Assembly: GCA_016209635.1 (NCBI GenBank)
Contig: JACQWC010000067.1
Location: 1 to 37,591, forward strand
DNA: 37,591 nucleotides
Source: Candidatus Rokuibacteriota bacterium
Lineage (GTDB): Bacteria > Methylomirabilota > Methylomirabilia > Rokubacteriales > CSP1-6
Direction: 5' to 3'
Shown: positions 23,804-32,720 of the stretch, one piece after another
How positions within the stretch are numbered: position 1 is the stretch's first letter
Layout: each line of letters begins with the position of its first letter
The notes under the pieces: model-generated
What the model saw: only the letters and a program-made list of their open reading frames with translations
Database searches by the model: none
What the model was told of the DNA's origin: nothing
Program-made: the position numbers and the translations under genes

Positions 23804-26676
23804 GTGAGACTGCGGCGCGCCATTGCCGTCCTCCTGCTCGTCACCTCCTGGCCGACGCTCGCGTGGGGGACGACCGGTGTCGTCACGGCGCTCGAGGGCA
23901 CCGTGACCGTGACCCGGACCGCGGCACAGCCCCGCCCGCTCGGGTTCAAGGACGAGATCCGTCCGTTCGACAGCGTCGCCACGAGCGACCGCGCGCGCGC
24001 GCGGCTCCTGCTGGCCGGCGCCGCGGCGGTGACGATGTGGGAACGCTCGGCGCTCACCCTCACGGAGGTGCCGGGGCGGTCGACGGTGCAGCTCGAGTCC
24101 GGCACGATCGCCCTCGCCGTGGCCCGCGAGCGACTCGCGCCGGGCGAGACCATCGTGATCCGCGCGCCGACCGCGACGGCCACCCTGCGCGAGGGCGTGG
24201 TCATCGCGGAGGTGACCCGGTGGAGCGCCCAGGCGGGCGCCGGGCGCCCCGCCCCTGTCACCGCGTTCTCGGTGGTGCGCGGGGTGATCGAAGTACAACA
24301 CCTCGATCCCGTCACCCAGGCGCCCCTCGGTCCGCCGGTCACGGTCGGCGCGCGGGCACGCTTCACCGTCGCGGGCGGCGCGCCGGCGCGGGTGGAGGCC
24401 ATCCCGCCGGAGGCGATGGCCGAGATCGCCTCCGGGCTCGGGCGCTGGCGCCCCCAGCACACGAGCCCGCCGAACCAGGACCAGCTGACGGCGCAGGCGA
24501 TGGCGACCGCGGTCGCGCTGGCGACGGCCCTGGTCGAACCGGCCCGGGCTGAGCCGCCGTCGCGCGCGTTCATGGCGCTCGACCGCTACGTGCTCGCCGG
24601 CGTCACCGGCGTCCCCCTCACGCCGCTCATGGGCGCCGACGTGTTCGCCTCGCCCGCCGGGCAGGCGACGCAGCTCGACGTTCCGGAGATCGCCATCTCC
24701 GGCGCCTCCCTCACGCTGCCGGCGGGCCAGACCCTCAAGACGTTCACCGGGACGGTGAGCTGGACGTCCACCGCGCCCGTCGTCGCGATCAGCGATTCCA
24801 CGCTGACGCAGACGAGCGCGGACGTGCTCCTCCTCGTGGACACGGGGGCGACCGTGAGCCTCACCGCACCTCTTCTCGACGTGACGAACAGCACGCTCTT
24901 GCTCGGCCAGAACGCGCTGTTCGTCCTGGGAACCCTGGCGAGCACCACCACGGCTCCCCTGATCAGCCTCGACCCCACCACGGTCCTGACGCCCGGCGCA
25001 CCCAGCTCCCTTATCCGAGTCGAGTCAGGCGGGAGCCTTGCGCTGGCGGGACCCGTGTCGTCGACTCGGGGGGAACGCTGGCGATCGGCGAGGACCTCCT
25101 GGACGTCTTCGGCGCGCTCACGAGCACGACCACGGCGCCCTTGCTCCAGTTCGACGGGAGCACCGTGACGGTCGGCGATCCGCTCTCGACCGAGGAAGCC
25201 GCGCACCTGATCAAGGTGCAGCGCCCGTCCGGGATCGCGACCCTCGCGGGGCCGATCCTCAGCGCGACCAACAGCGCCGTGACCATGGTCGGCCACGCCC
25301 TCCTGGAGTCCTTCGGCGGCGGGGTCCTGTCGAGCACCACGCCGGCGCCCCTCGTCGAGCTGAACGGGGGGAGCCTCACGTGGGTCACGGACGACAACTC
25401 CCTCATCTTCTTCGTCAACGACGCCACCGTGAGCCTCGCCGGGCCGCTCTTCAGGGCGACCGACGTCGCCGTGACGACGAACGCCCTGGTTCCGTACCTG
25501 ATTCTTCTCGGGTCCTCGTCGCTGACCGTCGGTGGTCCGCTGCTGGACCTCGTCAACACGCCCCTCGGCCTCGCCGGCCAGCCGCTCGTCGACGTTGGCG
25601 GCAGGAGCACGCTGACGACCACGGCGGGACCGGCGTTCAGGGTGAGCGGCGGCTCACTCGAAGCGCAGACGCTGCTGAGCCTCGACGGTTCCGGCAACAC
25701 GGTCACCCTCGGGGGACCCCTCCTGGAGCTGACCAACGCCGCGCTCACGGTCGAGGAGTCACTGCTGGCCGTGCCGAGCGCGGACCGCTTCAGCGTGACG
25801 CTCGGAGCGGGGGAGTCCTTCATCCGCGCGGCGTCGAACGCAAGCCTGAACGTGGGCGGCGGGCTCCTCGATATCCAGGAGGCGCAGCTCACGGTGACGG
25901 GCTCGACCGACCCCCTGGTCTCGCTCAGCGGCGGCACGCACGCGATCGCGACGGCCAGCGGCAGCGCGATGTTCAACCTCCGGGGCGTCGCGACGGCGAC
26001 GGAGGTGGTGGACGGCGTGACGCTGACGCTCGGCACCGATGCGCCGCTCGTCCACGGCGGCGTGCTCCTCGAGGCGTCGGGAGCGACGGTGACCGGAGAG
26101 AAGGTGCTGAAGCTCGACACGGCGCTGCTGGCGGCGAGCGCGCCGCTCCTGAGCCTCACGGCGGGGAGCACCCTCACGACGACGCTCGACGCCCTCGACC
26201 TGTCGCAGCGCGCGAAGCTGACGAGCGTGGGCCCGCTGCTGAAACTCGACGCGAGCACGCTCGCCGTCCTCGGCGGGGCGCTGATCAACCTGGCGGGGGG
26301 CAGCTTCCTCAGCGTCATCGGCAATCTCCTGACGCTCGCCAACGGGAGCACGCTCAACCTCGCGAGCCTGAGCAGCGGCTTCCTGGTCACCGTGTCCGGC
26401 GGCTCCGTCCTGAACGTCACCGGCGCGCTCGTGCAGTTCGTCGGACCGGCGACCAACAGCATCGTCGTGGGCAACAGCGCGGCGCCGACGACGGTGGTGA
26501 CGGTGGGCGGAGTGTCGATCCCCATCCTGTTGACCAACGGCGCGACGGCGAGCCAAGTGACGATCACGGGGACGCCGGTGCAGGGGACGACCGCCGGGAC
26601 GATCACCTTCCCCAACAGCGGCAGCCTGATCAAGATCGACGGGCCCACGGCGAAGGTCACGATCTCGGGCGGGTAG
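23804..26676 (+). pseudogene. FecR-domain protein with long beta-rich repeat region, split by a one-base frameshift
   Basis: GTG 23804 starts a signal peptide (IAVLLLVTSWPTLAWG) and a FecR-like domain (about residues 25-190: VVTALEGTVTVTR, FDSVATSDRARARLLLAG, ESGTIALAVAR). A long repetitive region then runs to 26676 in units of about 35-40 residues built on patterns such as APLLxLxxSTL and TGGPLLxLxN, low in Cys and aromatics, as in beta-helical surface proteins. Near 25055-25057 the frame changes: LALAGPV continues as VVDSGGTLAIGEDLLDVFGA in another frame, consistent with loss of a single base. If repaired the protein would be about 957 residues. An assembly error or a recent mutation are both possible. 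Role: exported, perhaps surface-attached; no anchor motif is seen. It follows the crotonase gene by 28 bases. Confidence 0.75.
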
Positions 26677-26696
26677 TGTGGCCGGCCGGCGGCCTC

Positions 26697-27611
26697 CTAG
26701 AGCTGGAGCACGGCGATCCCGATCACGGTGACGATCAACCCCCCGATCGCGCGGGCCGTCAGGCGCTCGCCGAGAACGAAGAAGCCGAGGGGCATGGCGA
26801 ACATCGGCGCGGTCGACGAGAGCACGGTCGCGACCGCCACGCCCGCGTACTTGAGGCCCGCCACGAACATCACCGAGCTGAGGGCGGTCAGGGCGCTCAG
26901 CGCCAGCACCCGCCCGATCACCCCGCGGTCGGTCGCGAGGAGCAGGCGCGGGGCGCGCCACGTCCAGGGCGTCGCCCAGAGCAGCGCCGCCGCCACCGGC
27001 AGCCGGATCGCCTGGGCGGTCACGGCGTCCATCTCCCGGAGCGGCGCCTTCATCAGGACCACCGAGATCGCCCAGGCGATGGAGGCGACCGTGGCGGCGC
27101 CGACGCCGAGCCACCAGCGCTCCTCGCCGGGCGTCTCCTCCCGCTTCCCCAGCACGATGAGCGCGAGCCCGCCGAGAGTCAGGACGGCCCCCGTGACGAT
27201 CTGGAGGGTGATCGCCTCGTCGAAGAACATCGCGGCGAGCGCGGCGGCGATCAGCGGGTACGTCATGGCGACCGTCAGCGCGCGGGCCGTGCCGAGGCTC
27301 CGGGTGCTCTCGAAGAAGACCGTGTCGCCGATCGAGATGGCGAAGAGGATGGACACGGCGAGGAGGCCGAACGCTCTCGGTGAGACCGCGACGAGCTGGC
27401 CGAGCCCGCCGCCGAGCAGGATCCACGCCAGGAGGAACGCGCCACTCAGGCTCGACCGGATCGCGTTGACCGAGGCCGCGTTGAAGACGGGGATCAGGGT
27501 GCGGACGAGCAGGCTGGTGATCGCCCAGGTCACGGCCGAGCCCAACGCGCACAGCGCCCCCACTCCGGAGTCGGACAGAAGACCCACGAGTGTGTGACAA
27601 TACCAGAACAT
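26697..27611 (-). CDS. EamA/DMT-family membrane transporter
   Basis: The protein has ten predicted helices in two EamA halves: ALGSAVTWAITSLLVRTLIP at the start, SILFAISIGDTVFFESTRSL, VAMTYPLIAAALAAMFFDEA, and in the second half SSTAPMFAMPLGFFVLGE and GGLIVTVIGIAVLQL. Substrate unknown. The outermost ATG at 27611 overlaps the start of the divergent cis-prenyltransferase gene by two bases and lacks a ribosome-binding site. In-frame GTG codons at 27587 or 27563 are at least as likely as starts. The extended -10-like TGGTATTGT at 27598-27606 on this strand would suit GTG 27587. Confidence 0.85.
   Translation of the reverse strand: MFWYCHTLVGLLSDSGVGALCALGSAVTWAITSLLVRTLIPVFNAASVNAIRSSLSGAFLLAWILLGGGLGQLVAVSPRAFGLLAVSILFAISIGDTVFFESTRSLGTARALTVAMTYPLIAAALAAMFFDEAITLQIVTGAVLTLGGLALIVLGKREETPGEERWWLGVGAATVASIAWAISVVLMKAPLREMDAVTAQAIRLPVAAALLWATPWTWRAPRLLLATDRGVIGRVLALSALTALSSVMFVAGLKYAGVAVATVLSSTAPMFAMPLGFFVLGERLTARAIGGLIVTVIGIAVLQL
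27572..27601 (+). promoter_or_regulatory. Possible promoter of the cis-prenyltransferase gene (leaderless)
   Basis: CGGACA and GACAAT, each four of six matches to the sigma-70 boxes, are 18 bases apart, with GACAAT ending eight bases before ATG 27610. A transcript from here would start at or next to the initiation codon, and no Shine-Dalgarno motif precedes the ATG. Confidence 0.35.
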
Positions 27612-28386
27612 GCTGACCGGCGCGCTCTATCGGCTCTACGAGCGGCGGCTCCTGACGGAGGTCCAGCGCCGCCCCGCGCCGCGTCATCTCGGGCTCATCC
27701 AGGACGGCCACCGCCGGTTCGCGCGGGAGTCCGGCCTCGCCGACCTCGGGGAAGGGTACCGGCTGGGCGCCGACAGGACGGAGGAGGTCCTCGCCTGGTG
27801 CTCCGACCTCGCCATCCCCATGGTCACTCTCTGGTGGCTCTCGACGGAGAACCTCTCGCGCGACTCGGACGACGTGACGGCCGTCCTCGATGTGATCGAG
27901 GCCAGGATGGCGGCGTGGGTCCGGGGCGGGATCGCCGAGCGGCTCGGCATGCGGGTCCGTCCGATCGGCAAGCTCGACCTCCTTCGCCCCTCGGCCCTCG
28001 AGGCGCTCCAGCTCGCCGAGTCGGCCACGCGCCACCACACCCGGATTCTCCTGAACGTGGGCGTCGGGTACGGCGGCCGGCAGGAGATCGTCGACGCCGT
28101 CCAGGGCTACCTCCGGGACGCCTTCACGAGCCAGGAGCCTCCCGAGAAGATCCTCGAGGGCCTCACGCCCGACGCCGTCGACAAGTACCTCTACACCTAC
28201 GACTGCCCCGACCCCGACCTCATCATCCGCACCAGCGGCGAGGTGCGCCTCTCCGGGTTCATGCTCTGGCAGAGCGCCTACAGCGAGTTCTACTTCTGCG
28301 ACGCGTACTGGCCGGCGTTCCGGAAGATCGACTTCCTGCGCGCCATCCGTAGCTACCAGCTCCGGCACCGGCGGTTCGGGAAGTAG
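27610..28386 (+). CDS. Cis-prenyltransferase (UppS family) with a variant active-site motif
   Basis: The 258-residue protein is a Z-type prenyl diphosphate synthase: LGLIQDGHRRFARESGL holds the catalytic Asp (D32), TLWWLSTENLSRDSDDV matches the FSTENW motif, VGYGGRQEIVDAV matches NYGGRxEI, and PDLIIRTSGEVRLSGFMLWQ with SAYSEFYF is the canonical C-terminal block. The usual MDGNxRWA is QDGHRRFA, so the conserved Asn is His and Trp is Phe. It should condense isopentenyl diphosphate units into a cis-polyprenyl diphosphate carrier or a shorter product. The variant motif and lack of cell-wall neighbours suggest a paralogue rather than the housekeeping enzyme. ATG 27610 has no ribosome-binding site and a promoter-like element close by. 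Confidence 0.88.
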   Translation: MLTGALYRLYERRLLTEVQRRPAPRHLGLIQDGHRRFARESGLADLGEGYRLGADRTEEVLAWCSDLAIPMVTLWWLSTENLSRDSDDVTAVLDVIEARMAAWVRGGIAERLGMRVRPIGKLDLLRPSALEALQLAESATRHHTRILLNVGVGYGGRQEIVDAVQGYLRDAFTSQEPPEKILEGLTPDAVDKYLYTYDCPDPDLIIRTSGEVRLSGFMLWQSAYSEFYFCDAYWPAFRKIDFLRAIRSYQLRHRRFGK

Positions 28387-28417
28387 CCCGGCGCCGCGGG
28401 GCCGGGAGGGAGCGACG

Positions 28418-29527
28418 ATGGATCGGCGCTGGCGGGAGGGGCTCGAGCGCCTCCGAGCCCGGGTGGACGCGACCGGGATGGCGGTCCGCGAGGGCTTCCC
28501 CCACTATGGCGACGTCGCGACGGGGAGCTGGACGACCTCGCCGGCCGGCGACTGGACCGGCGGGTTCTGGTGCGGCATGTGCTGGCTCGCCGCGCTCGGC
28601 GGGGGCGAGCCGCGCCATCGCCGCTGGGCCCTCGAGTGGGCCGAGCGGCTCCGGCCCCGCGCCGGCTCGGATACCGTCTTCCGCGGCTTCCTCTTCTACT
28701 ACGGCGCGCTCCTGGGCGCCGTCCTCCTGGGTGACGCCCCCGCCCGCGAGCTGGGGCTGGCGGGCGCAAAGGGGCTCGCCGGGAGCTTCAATCCGAGCGC
28801 CGGCGTCTTCCCGCTCGGCAACGAGGCGGAGGAGGCGTCCGACGTCGGGCGCGGGGAGTCGAGCATCGACGGGGTGCAGGGCATGGCGCTCCTGGTCTGG
28901 GCCGCGCGCGAGACGGGCGAGACGTCGTGGCGGGAGATGGCCGTGCGCCACACGCGGCGCCACGTCGAGTTCTGCGTGCGGCCGGACGGCTCGGTCTGCC
29001 AGTCAGCGTCGTTCGAGCCCGCCACCGGGAAGACCCTGCGCCGCTACACCCACAAGGGGATCCACGACGCGAGCACCTGGGCGCGCGCCCAGGCCTGGGG
29101 GATCCTCGGCTACACGGTCATGCACCAGTGGACCGGCGAGCCGGACTTCCTCGACGTCGCGCGGCGGACGGCCGACTGGTGGCTGGCGCACCTCCCCGGC
29201 GATCGCATCGCGCCCTGGGACTTCGACGATCCCGCGGGAGCCGGCGCGACCCGCGACACCTCCGCGACCGCGATCGTGGCCGCGTCGCTCCTCAAGCTCG
29301 CGGCACTGGCCCCCGACGGCGAGCGCCGGAATATCTACCGCGCTGCCGCCGAGGCGAGCGTCGAGGCCCTCCTCGAGCGCTACCTGGACCAGCGCGGCAT
29401 CCTCTCGCACGGCTGCTACAACAAGCGGATCGACCTGGCGACCCAGCACGAGTTGATCTGGGGGTCGTACTACCTCTTCGAAGCGCTGCACGTGCTGACG
29501 GGCGCCCTCGACGCCACCCGGATCTAG
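28418..29527 (+). CDS. GH88-like unsaturated glucuronyl hydrolase-family protein
   Basis: The 369-residue protein has the alpha/alpha-barrel marks of GH88: TGGFWCGMCWLAAL, D85 in DTVFRGFLFYYG and D151 in SSIDGVQGMALLVWAA (aligned with the two catalytic Asp), the block HKGIHDASTWARAQAWGILG, then APWDFDDP and TRDTSATAIVAASLL, and a C-terminal ELIWGSYYLFEAL. Relatives hydrate and release unsaturated uronic acids from glycan fragments made by polysaccharide lyases. No lyase gene is nearby and there is no signal peptide, so a cytoplasmic role on imported oligosaccharides or another sugar is likely. It follows uppS by 31 bases, with GGGAGGGAG before ATG 28418. Confidence 0.85.
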   Translation: MDRRWREGLERLRARVDATGMAVREGFPHYGDVATGSWTTSPAGDWTGGFWCGMCWLAALGGGEPRHRRWALEWAERLRPRAGSDTVFRGFLFYYGALLGAVLLGDAPARELGLAGAKGLAGSFNPSAGVFPLGNEAEEASDVGRGESSIDGVQGMALLVWAARETGETSWREMAVRHTRRHVEFCVRPDGSVCQSASFEPATGKTLRRYTHKGIHDASTWARAQAWGILGYTVMHQWTGEPDFLDVARRTADWWLAHLPGDRIAPWDFDDPAGAGATRDTSATAIVAASLLKLAALAPDGERRNIYRAAAEASVEALLERYLDQRGILSHGCYNKRIDLATQHELIWGSYYLFEALHVLTGALDATRI

Positions 29528-29548
29528 CCCTCAGCGCCGCCGACGGCC

Positions 29549-29616
29549 AGCGCCGGGGGGAGCGGGCCCTCGGTCGCTCGAGAGACACTCGCTCCGAGGG
29601 CCCCTCCCCCGGCGCT
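29549..29616. terminator. Large inverted repeat between convergent genes, probable bidirectional terminator
   Basis: The arms 29549-29573 and 29594-29616 are near-perfect reverse complements (AGCGCCGGGGG... against ...CCCCCGGCGCT, two unpaired bases) around a 20-base loop. It stands between the stops of the GH88-like gene (+) and the TlpA-like gene (-), where a shared terminator is expected. No T tract follows on either side. Confidence 0.6.
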
Positions 29617-29623
29617 CTCGTCA

Positions 29624-30301
29624 TCAGCGCGAGTGTCGTTTCGAGTGACTGGGAGTGCCCTCCCCTCCGGCCGCCTTCGCTGGCAGCATCGATTCGAGGA
29701 GCGCGCGCATCTCGGCGCTGTTCCACTCCCGCGCGCCGACGGCCACGCCGGCGACCTCACCGCCCGGCCTGACGAGGAACGTCGCGGGGATTCCGCCGAC
29801 CCGCCAGGCCCCGGCGGTCTTCACCTCCGGATCGAGGAGGATGGGGAAGGTCAGCCGGAGGTTCCTGACGTACGGCTCGATGAGGCTCCGCGGCGCGCCG
29901 CGGTCGACGGAGACGCCGAGGACCACGAGCCCGCGCTCGCGGTACTCGCGCCAGAGCGCCTCGAGCGTCGGCATCTCGATCGTGCACGGCTGACACCACG
30001 TGGCCCAGAAGTTGAGGACGACGAGCCTGCCCCGGTAGTCCTCGAGGGTGGCGGTGCGTCCCTCGAGCGTCTTGAGCCTGAACGCGGGGCCGCGCTGGCC
30101 CTCCTTGAACTCCGTGACGCCCGCCCGCTCGAAGACGTCGAGGACGGCGGCCTGCTCGACGTGATGGCCGCCTTGCTCACCAGGGCGTCGTGTCGGAAGC
30201 GCCCAGAGCGCCAGACCGAGAATCACGACCCCCAGCACCACGCGCACGACCGTGTCGCGCCGGCGCTGGCCGAGGACGGCGCTAGACGCCCAGCTTCTCA
30301 C
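29624..30301 (-). CDS. TlpA/ResA-family membrane-anchored thioredoxin
   Basis: After a short basic N-terminus (QRRRDTVVR) a single hydrophobic segment (VVLGVVILGLALWALP, residues 21-36) anchors the protein, and a periplasmic redoxin domain follows: GPAFRLKTLEGRTATLEDYR, LNFWATWCQPCTIEMPTLEA with the intact active-site pair C103/C106, VVLGVSVDRG, VGGIPATFLVRPGG. It would reduce disulfides in periplasmic proteins, for example in cytochrome c maturation or peroxide defence, with electrons from a CcdA/DsbD-type protein. GTG 30301 overlaps the livF stop by 20 bases; GTG 30247 is an alternative. It is the last gene behind the liv operon, a position with no obvious functional link. Confidence 0.88.
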   Translation of the reverse strand: MRSWASSAVLGQRRRDTVVRVVLGVVILGLALWALPTRRPGEQGGHHVEQAAVLDVFERAGVTEFKEGQRGPAFRLKTLEGRTATLEDYRGRLVVLNFWATWCQPCTIEMPTLEALWREYRERGLVVLGVSVDRGAPRSLIEPYVRNLRLTFPILLDPEVKTAGAWRVGGIPATFLVRPGGEVAGVAVGAREWNSAEMRALLESMLPAKAAGGEGTPSHSKRHSR

Positions 30302-30989
30302 GGGTGAGGGGACTCTCCCGGAGCTCCCCGGCGGGCCCCTCGAACACGATCGAGCCCTTCTCCATGATGTAGCCCCGGTCGCACACGTTCAGGGCCATCC
30401 GCGCGTTCTGCTCGACGAGGAGCACGGTGACGCCGAGCCGCTTGAGCTCCGCGAGCATCTCGCGGATGTGGCGGACCAGGGCCGGCGCGAGCCCCTGCGT
30501 GGGCTCGTCCATGAGGATGATCCTGGCACCGGCCATCATCACCCGAGCGATCGCGAGCATCTGCTGCTCGCCGCCGGAAAGGGTCTTGCCCGCCTGGTCG
30601 ATCCGCTCGCGCAGGCGCGGGAAGTGGCCGAACACCTCGTCGAGCCGCCGCCGCCTGAGCGTCGCCGAGCGGTCGGGGACCGCGGAGAGCCCGAGCTCGA
30701 GATTCTCGCGGACGGTGAGGCCGGGGAAGATCCGGCGGTTCTCGGGGACGAAGCCGACGCCGAGTCGCGCGATCTCGTGCGGGGTGAGCCGCATGAGGTC
30801 CCGGCCGTCGTACTGGATCGAGCCCCGCCAGGGTCTGAGGAACCCCATGGCCGTCTTCATGAGGGTGGTCTTCCCCATGCCGTTCCTGCCGAGGAGCGCC
30901 ACCGCCTCGCCCTCGCGGACTTCGAGCGAGACGCCGAAGAGGATCGGCGTCGCGCCGTAGCCCGCGTGCACGTCACTGATGCGTAGCAT
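30282..30989 (-). CDS. livF: Branched-chain amino acid-type ABC transporter ATP-binding protein LivF
   Basis: Walker A is LLGRNGMGKTTL (about residues 33-44), the signature LSGGEQQMLAIARVMM and Walker B RIILMDEPTQGLAP, followed by the H-loop-like LLVEQN, which is diagnostic for LivF rather than LivG. It energises uptake of hydrophobic amino acids or other small carboxylates with LivG, LivM and LivH. ATG 30989 is chosen; GTG 30992 directly before it is possible. A tandem 19-base repeat covers the start codon. It lies 37 bases downstream of livG and overlaps the TlpA-like gene. Confidence 0.93.
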   Translation of the reverse strand: MLRISDVHAGYGATPILFGVSLEVREGEAVALLGRNGMGKTTLMKTAMGFLRPWRGSIQYDGRDLMRLTPHEIARLGVGFVPENRRIFPGLTVRENLELGLSAVPDRSATLRRRRLDEVFGHFPRLRERIDQAGKTLSGGEQQMLAIARVMMAGARIILMDEPTQGLAPALVRHIREMLAELKRLGVTVLLVEQNARMALNVCDRGYIMEKGSIVFEGPAGELRESPLTREKLGV

Positions 30990-31019
30990 CACGTGAATCG
31001 CGTAGCATCATGTGAATCG
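30982..31019 (-). repeat. Tandem 19-base direct repeat over the livF start
   Basis: Two adjacent copies (30982-31000 and 31001-31019) differ at one base; on the + strand they read CGTAGCATCACGTGAATCG and CGTAGCATCATGTGAATCG. The livF ATG lies in the first copy. The second copy contains a duplicate ATG that opens only an 11-codon frame. This looks like a recent slippage duplication of the translation start region. Confidence 0.8.
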
Positions 31020-31026
31020 GTGAGCA

Positions 31027-31788
31027 TCAGTCGTCGGCGCCGCCGAGGTACGCCTCGATCACTCGCGGGTCGCTCCGGATCTGGTCGGGCGTTCCCTCGG
31101 CGATCTTCTCGCCGAAGTGGAGCACGGCGACCCGGTCGGAGATCCCCATGACCACGCTCATGTCGTGCTCGATGAGGAGCACCGTGAGCCCGCGGGCCTG
31201 CGCGATCCTCCTGATCAGCGCGGTCGCCTCCTTGGTCTCCCCGGGCGTCATCCCGGCCGTCGGCTCATCCAGCAGGAGCAGCGTGGGCTCGGTCGCGAGC
31301 GCCAGGCAGATCTCGAGGTATCGCTGCTCGCCGTGCGAGAGGTTCTCGGCTAGATCGTCGCGGCGCCCACCGAGGCCGAAGGCCTCGAGCAATTCCATGA
31401 CCGGTCGCTCCACGTCCGGCGACCGCCAGAGCGAGCTGAGGCGCCCTGACACCCCGGCACGGGACTGGCAGGCGACGCGGACGTTCTCGAGCACGGAGAT
31501 CTCGGGGAAGATGTTGGTGATCTGGAAAGTCTTCGCGAGGCCCCGGCGGTTGATCGCCTCCGGCGTGAGCCCCGTGATCTCCTCGCCGCGGAAGACGACC
31601 CGGCCCGCCGTGGGCAGGTAGAGCCCGGCGATGACGTTGAACAGCGTCGACTTGCCGGCGCCGTTCGGCCCGATGACGGAGTAGACGTCCCCGGCGCGGA
31701 CGGCGAGGCTCACGCCGTCGAGCGCGGCGAGCGCCCCGAAGCTCTTGGAGACGCCCTGGACCTCGAGGACTACGCCGTCGACCGCCAC
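31027..31788 (-). CDS. livG: Branched-chain amino acid-type ABC transporter ATP-binding protein LivG
   Basis: The 253-residue protein has VIGPNGAGKSTLFNVIAG (Walker A), LSHGEQRYLEICLALA (signature), LLLLDEPTAGMTPGET (Walker B) and LLIEHDMSVV, the LivG-type H-loop segment. It pairs with LivF on the cytoplasmic side of LivH/LivM. GTG 31788 is chosen as the start because the protein then begins AVDGVVLEVQGVSKSFG as in the family. This start overlaps the end of livM by 19 bases, consistent with coupled translation. Confidence 0.93.
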   Translation of the reverse strand: MAVDGVVLEVQGVSKSFGALAALDGVSLAVRAGDVYSVIGPNGAGKSTLFNVIAGLYLPTAGRVVFRGEEITGLTPEAINRRGLAKTFQITNIFPEISVLENVRVACQSRAGVSGRLSSLWRSPDVERPVMELLEAFGLGGRRDDLAENLSHGEQRYLEICLALATEPTLLLLDEPTAGMTPGETKEATALIRRIAQARGLTVLLIEHDMSVVMGISDRVAVLHFGEKIAEGTPDQIRSDPRVIEAYLGGADD

Positions 31789-32720
31789 TGGCGGAACCCG
31801 AGCATGCGCCGGAAGCCCAGGAGGCCTTTCGGCATGAACAGGACGATGAAGACGAGGACGAGACCGATGATGATGAAGTACCACTCGACGTAGGACGACA
31901 CCTTCTCCTGGAGGACGACGAAGAAGGCGCCGCCCACGATCGGGCCCACGAGGGTGCCGATCCCGCCGATCATGACCATGATGATGAACTCGCCGGAGAC
32001 GGTCCAGAGCATGAGGTCGGGGGTCGCGAAGGCCGCGCGCCCCGGATAGAGGGCGCCGCCCAGGCCGGTCAGGAGCGCGGAGATCATGCAGACCGCCATC
32101 TTGTAGCGCTGGACGTTGTAGCCGAGAAACCGCGCCCGGTCCTCGTTCTCCCGGATCGCGACGAGCACCCGGCCGAAGTGCGAGGCGACGAGCACGCGGC
32201 AGGCCGCCCACGCCGCGAAGAGGTACGCGAGGATCAGGTAGTAGTTGCGGAGCGGCGTGTCGATCGCGACGGCCGACCAGAGGTGCGGGGCGGCCAGCCC
32301 TTGGATGCCGTCGGAGCCGCCGAAAGTCTGCGTGTAGCGGAAGAAGGTGTAGACGACCTCCGCGAAGATCAGCGTGAGGAGCGCGAAGTAGATCCCGCGG
32401 CGGGTCGTCGAGAAGTAGCTCACCAGGAGCGCGTAGAGCCCGACGACGACGAGCGCGAAGGCCAGGCACAGGGGGAGCGACCGGACGCCGCGCTCGAGCA
32501 GCACCGCCGTCGAGTAGGCGCCCAGCCCGAAGAACGCGGCGTGCCCGAACGACACGAGTCCGGTGTAGCCCATCAGGAGATCGAGGCTCATCGCGATCGC
32601 GCCGAAGAGGAGCGCGTCGAACGCGAGCAGCAGGTAGTACTGCGACATCCCCGGCAGGAGCGGCAGCGCCGCGAGCGCGGCGAACACGACCGCCGCGCGG
32701 ACCCACGTCCCTCTACTCAA
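31770..32720 (-). CDS. livM: Branched-chain amino acid-type ABC transporter permease LivM
   Basis: The 316-residue protein has about nine hydrophobic helices and the LivM landmarks YYLLLAFDALLFGAIAMSLD, LLMGYTGLVSFGHAAFFGLG, YSTAVLLERG and IGGIGTLVGPIVGGAFFV. It forms the inner-membrane channel with LivH. The start is TTG 32720, with GGGAGGG eight bases upstream, and it overlaps the livH stop by eight bases. Confidence 0.92.
   Translation of the reverse strand: MSRGTWVRAAVVFAALAALPLLPGMSQYYLLLAFDALLFGAIAMSLDLLMGYTGLVSFGHAAFFGLGAYSTAVLLERGVRSLPLCLAFALVVVGLYALLVSYFSTTRRGIYFALLTLIFAEVVYTFFRYTQTFGGSDGIQGLAAPHLWSAVAIDTPLRNYYLILAYLFAAWAACRVLVASHFGRVLVAIRENEDRARFLGYNVQRYKMAVCMISALLTGLGGALYPGRAAFATPDLMLWTVSGEFIIMVMIGGIGTLVGPIVGGAFFVVLQEKVSSYVEWYFIIIGLVLVFIVLFMPKGLLGFRRMLGFRQWRSTA

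Noticed and set aside
23804-26676. CRISPR-like or tandem DNA repeat array in the FecR-repeat gene
   Set aside because: The periodicity is at protein level and degenerate; there are no identical DNA repeats with spacers.
25759-28368. An 869-codon open minus-strand frame
   Set aside because: It is Arg/Asp/Gly-rich and runs opposite the FecR-repeat gene and uppS and out of frame with the DMT gene, all of which have recognisable motifs. Long false frames are expected at this GC content.
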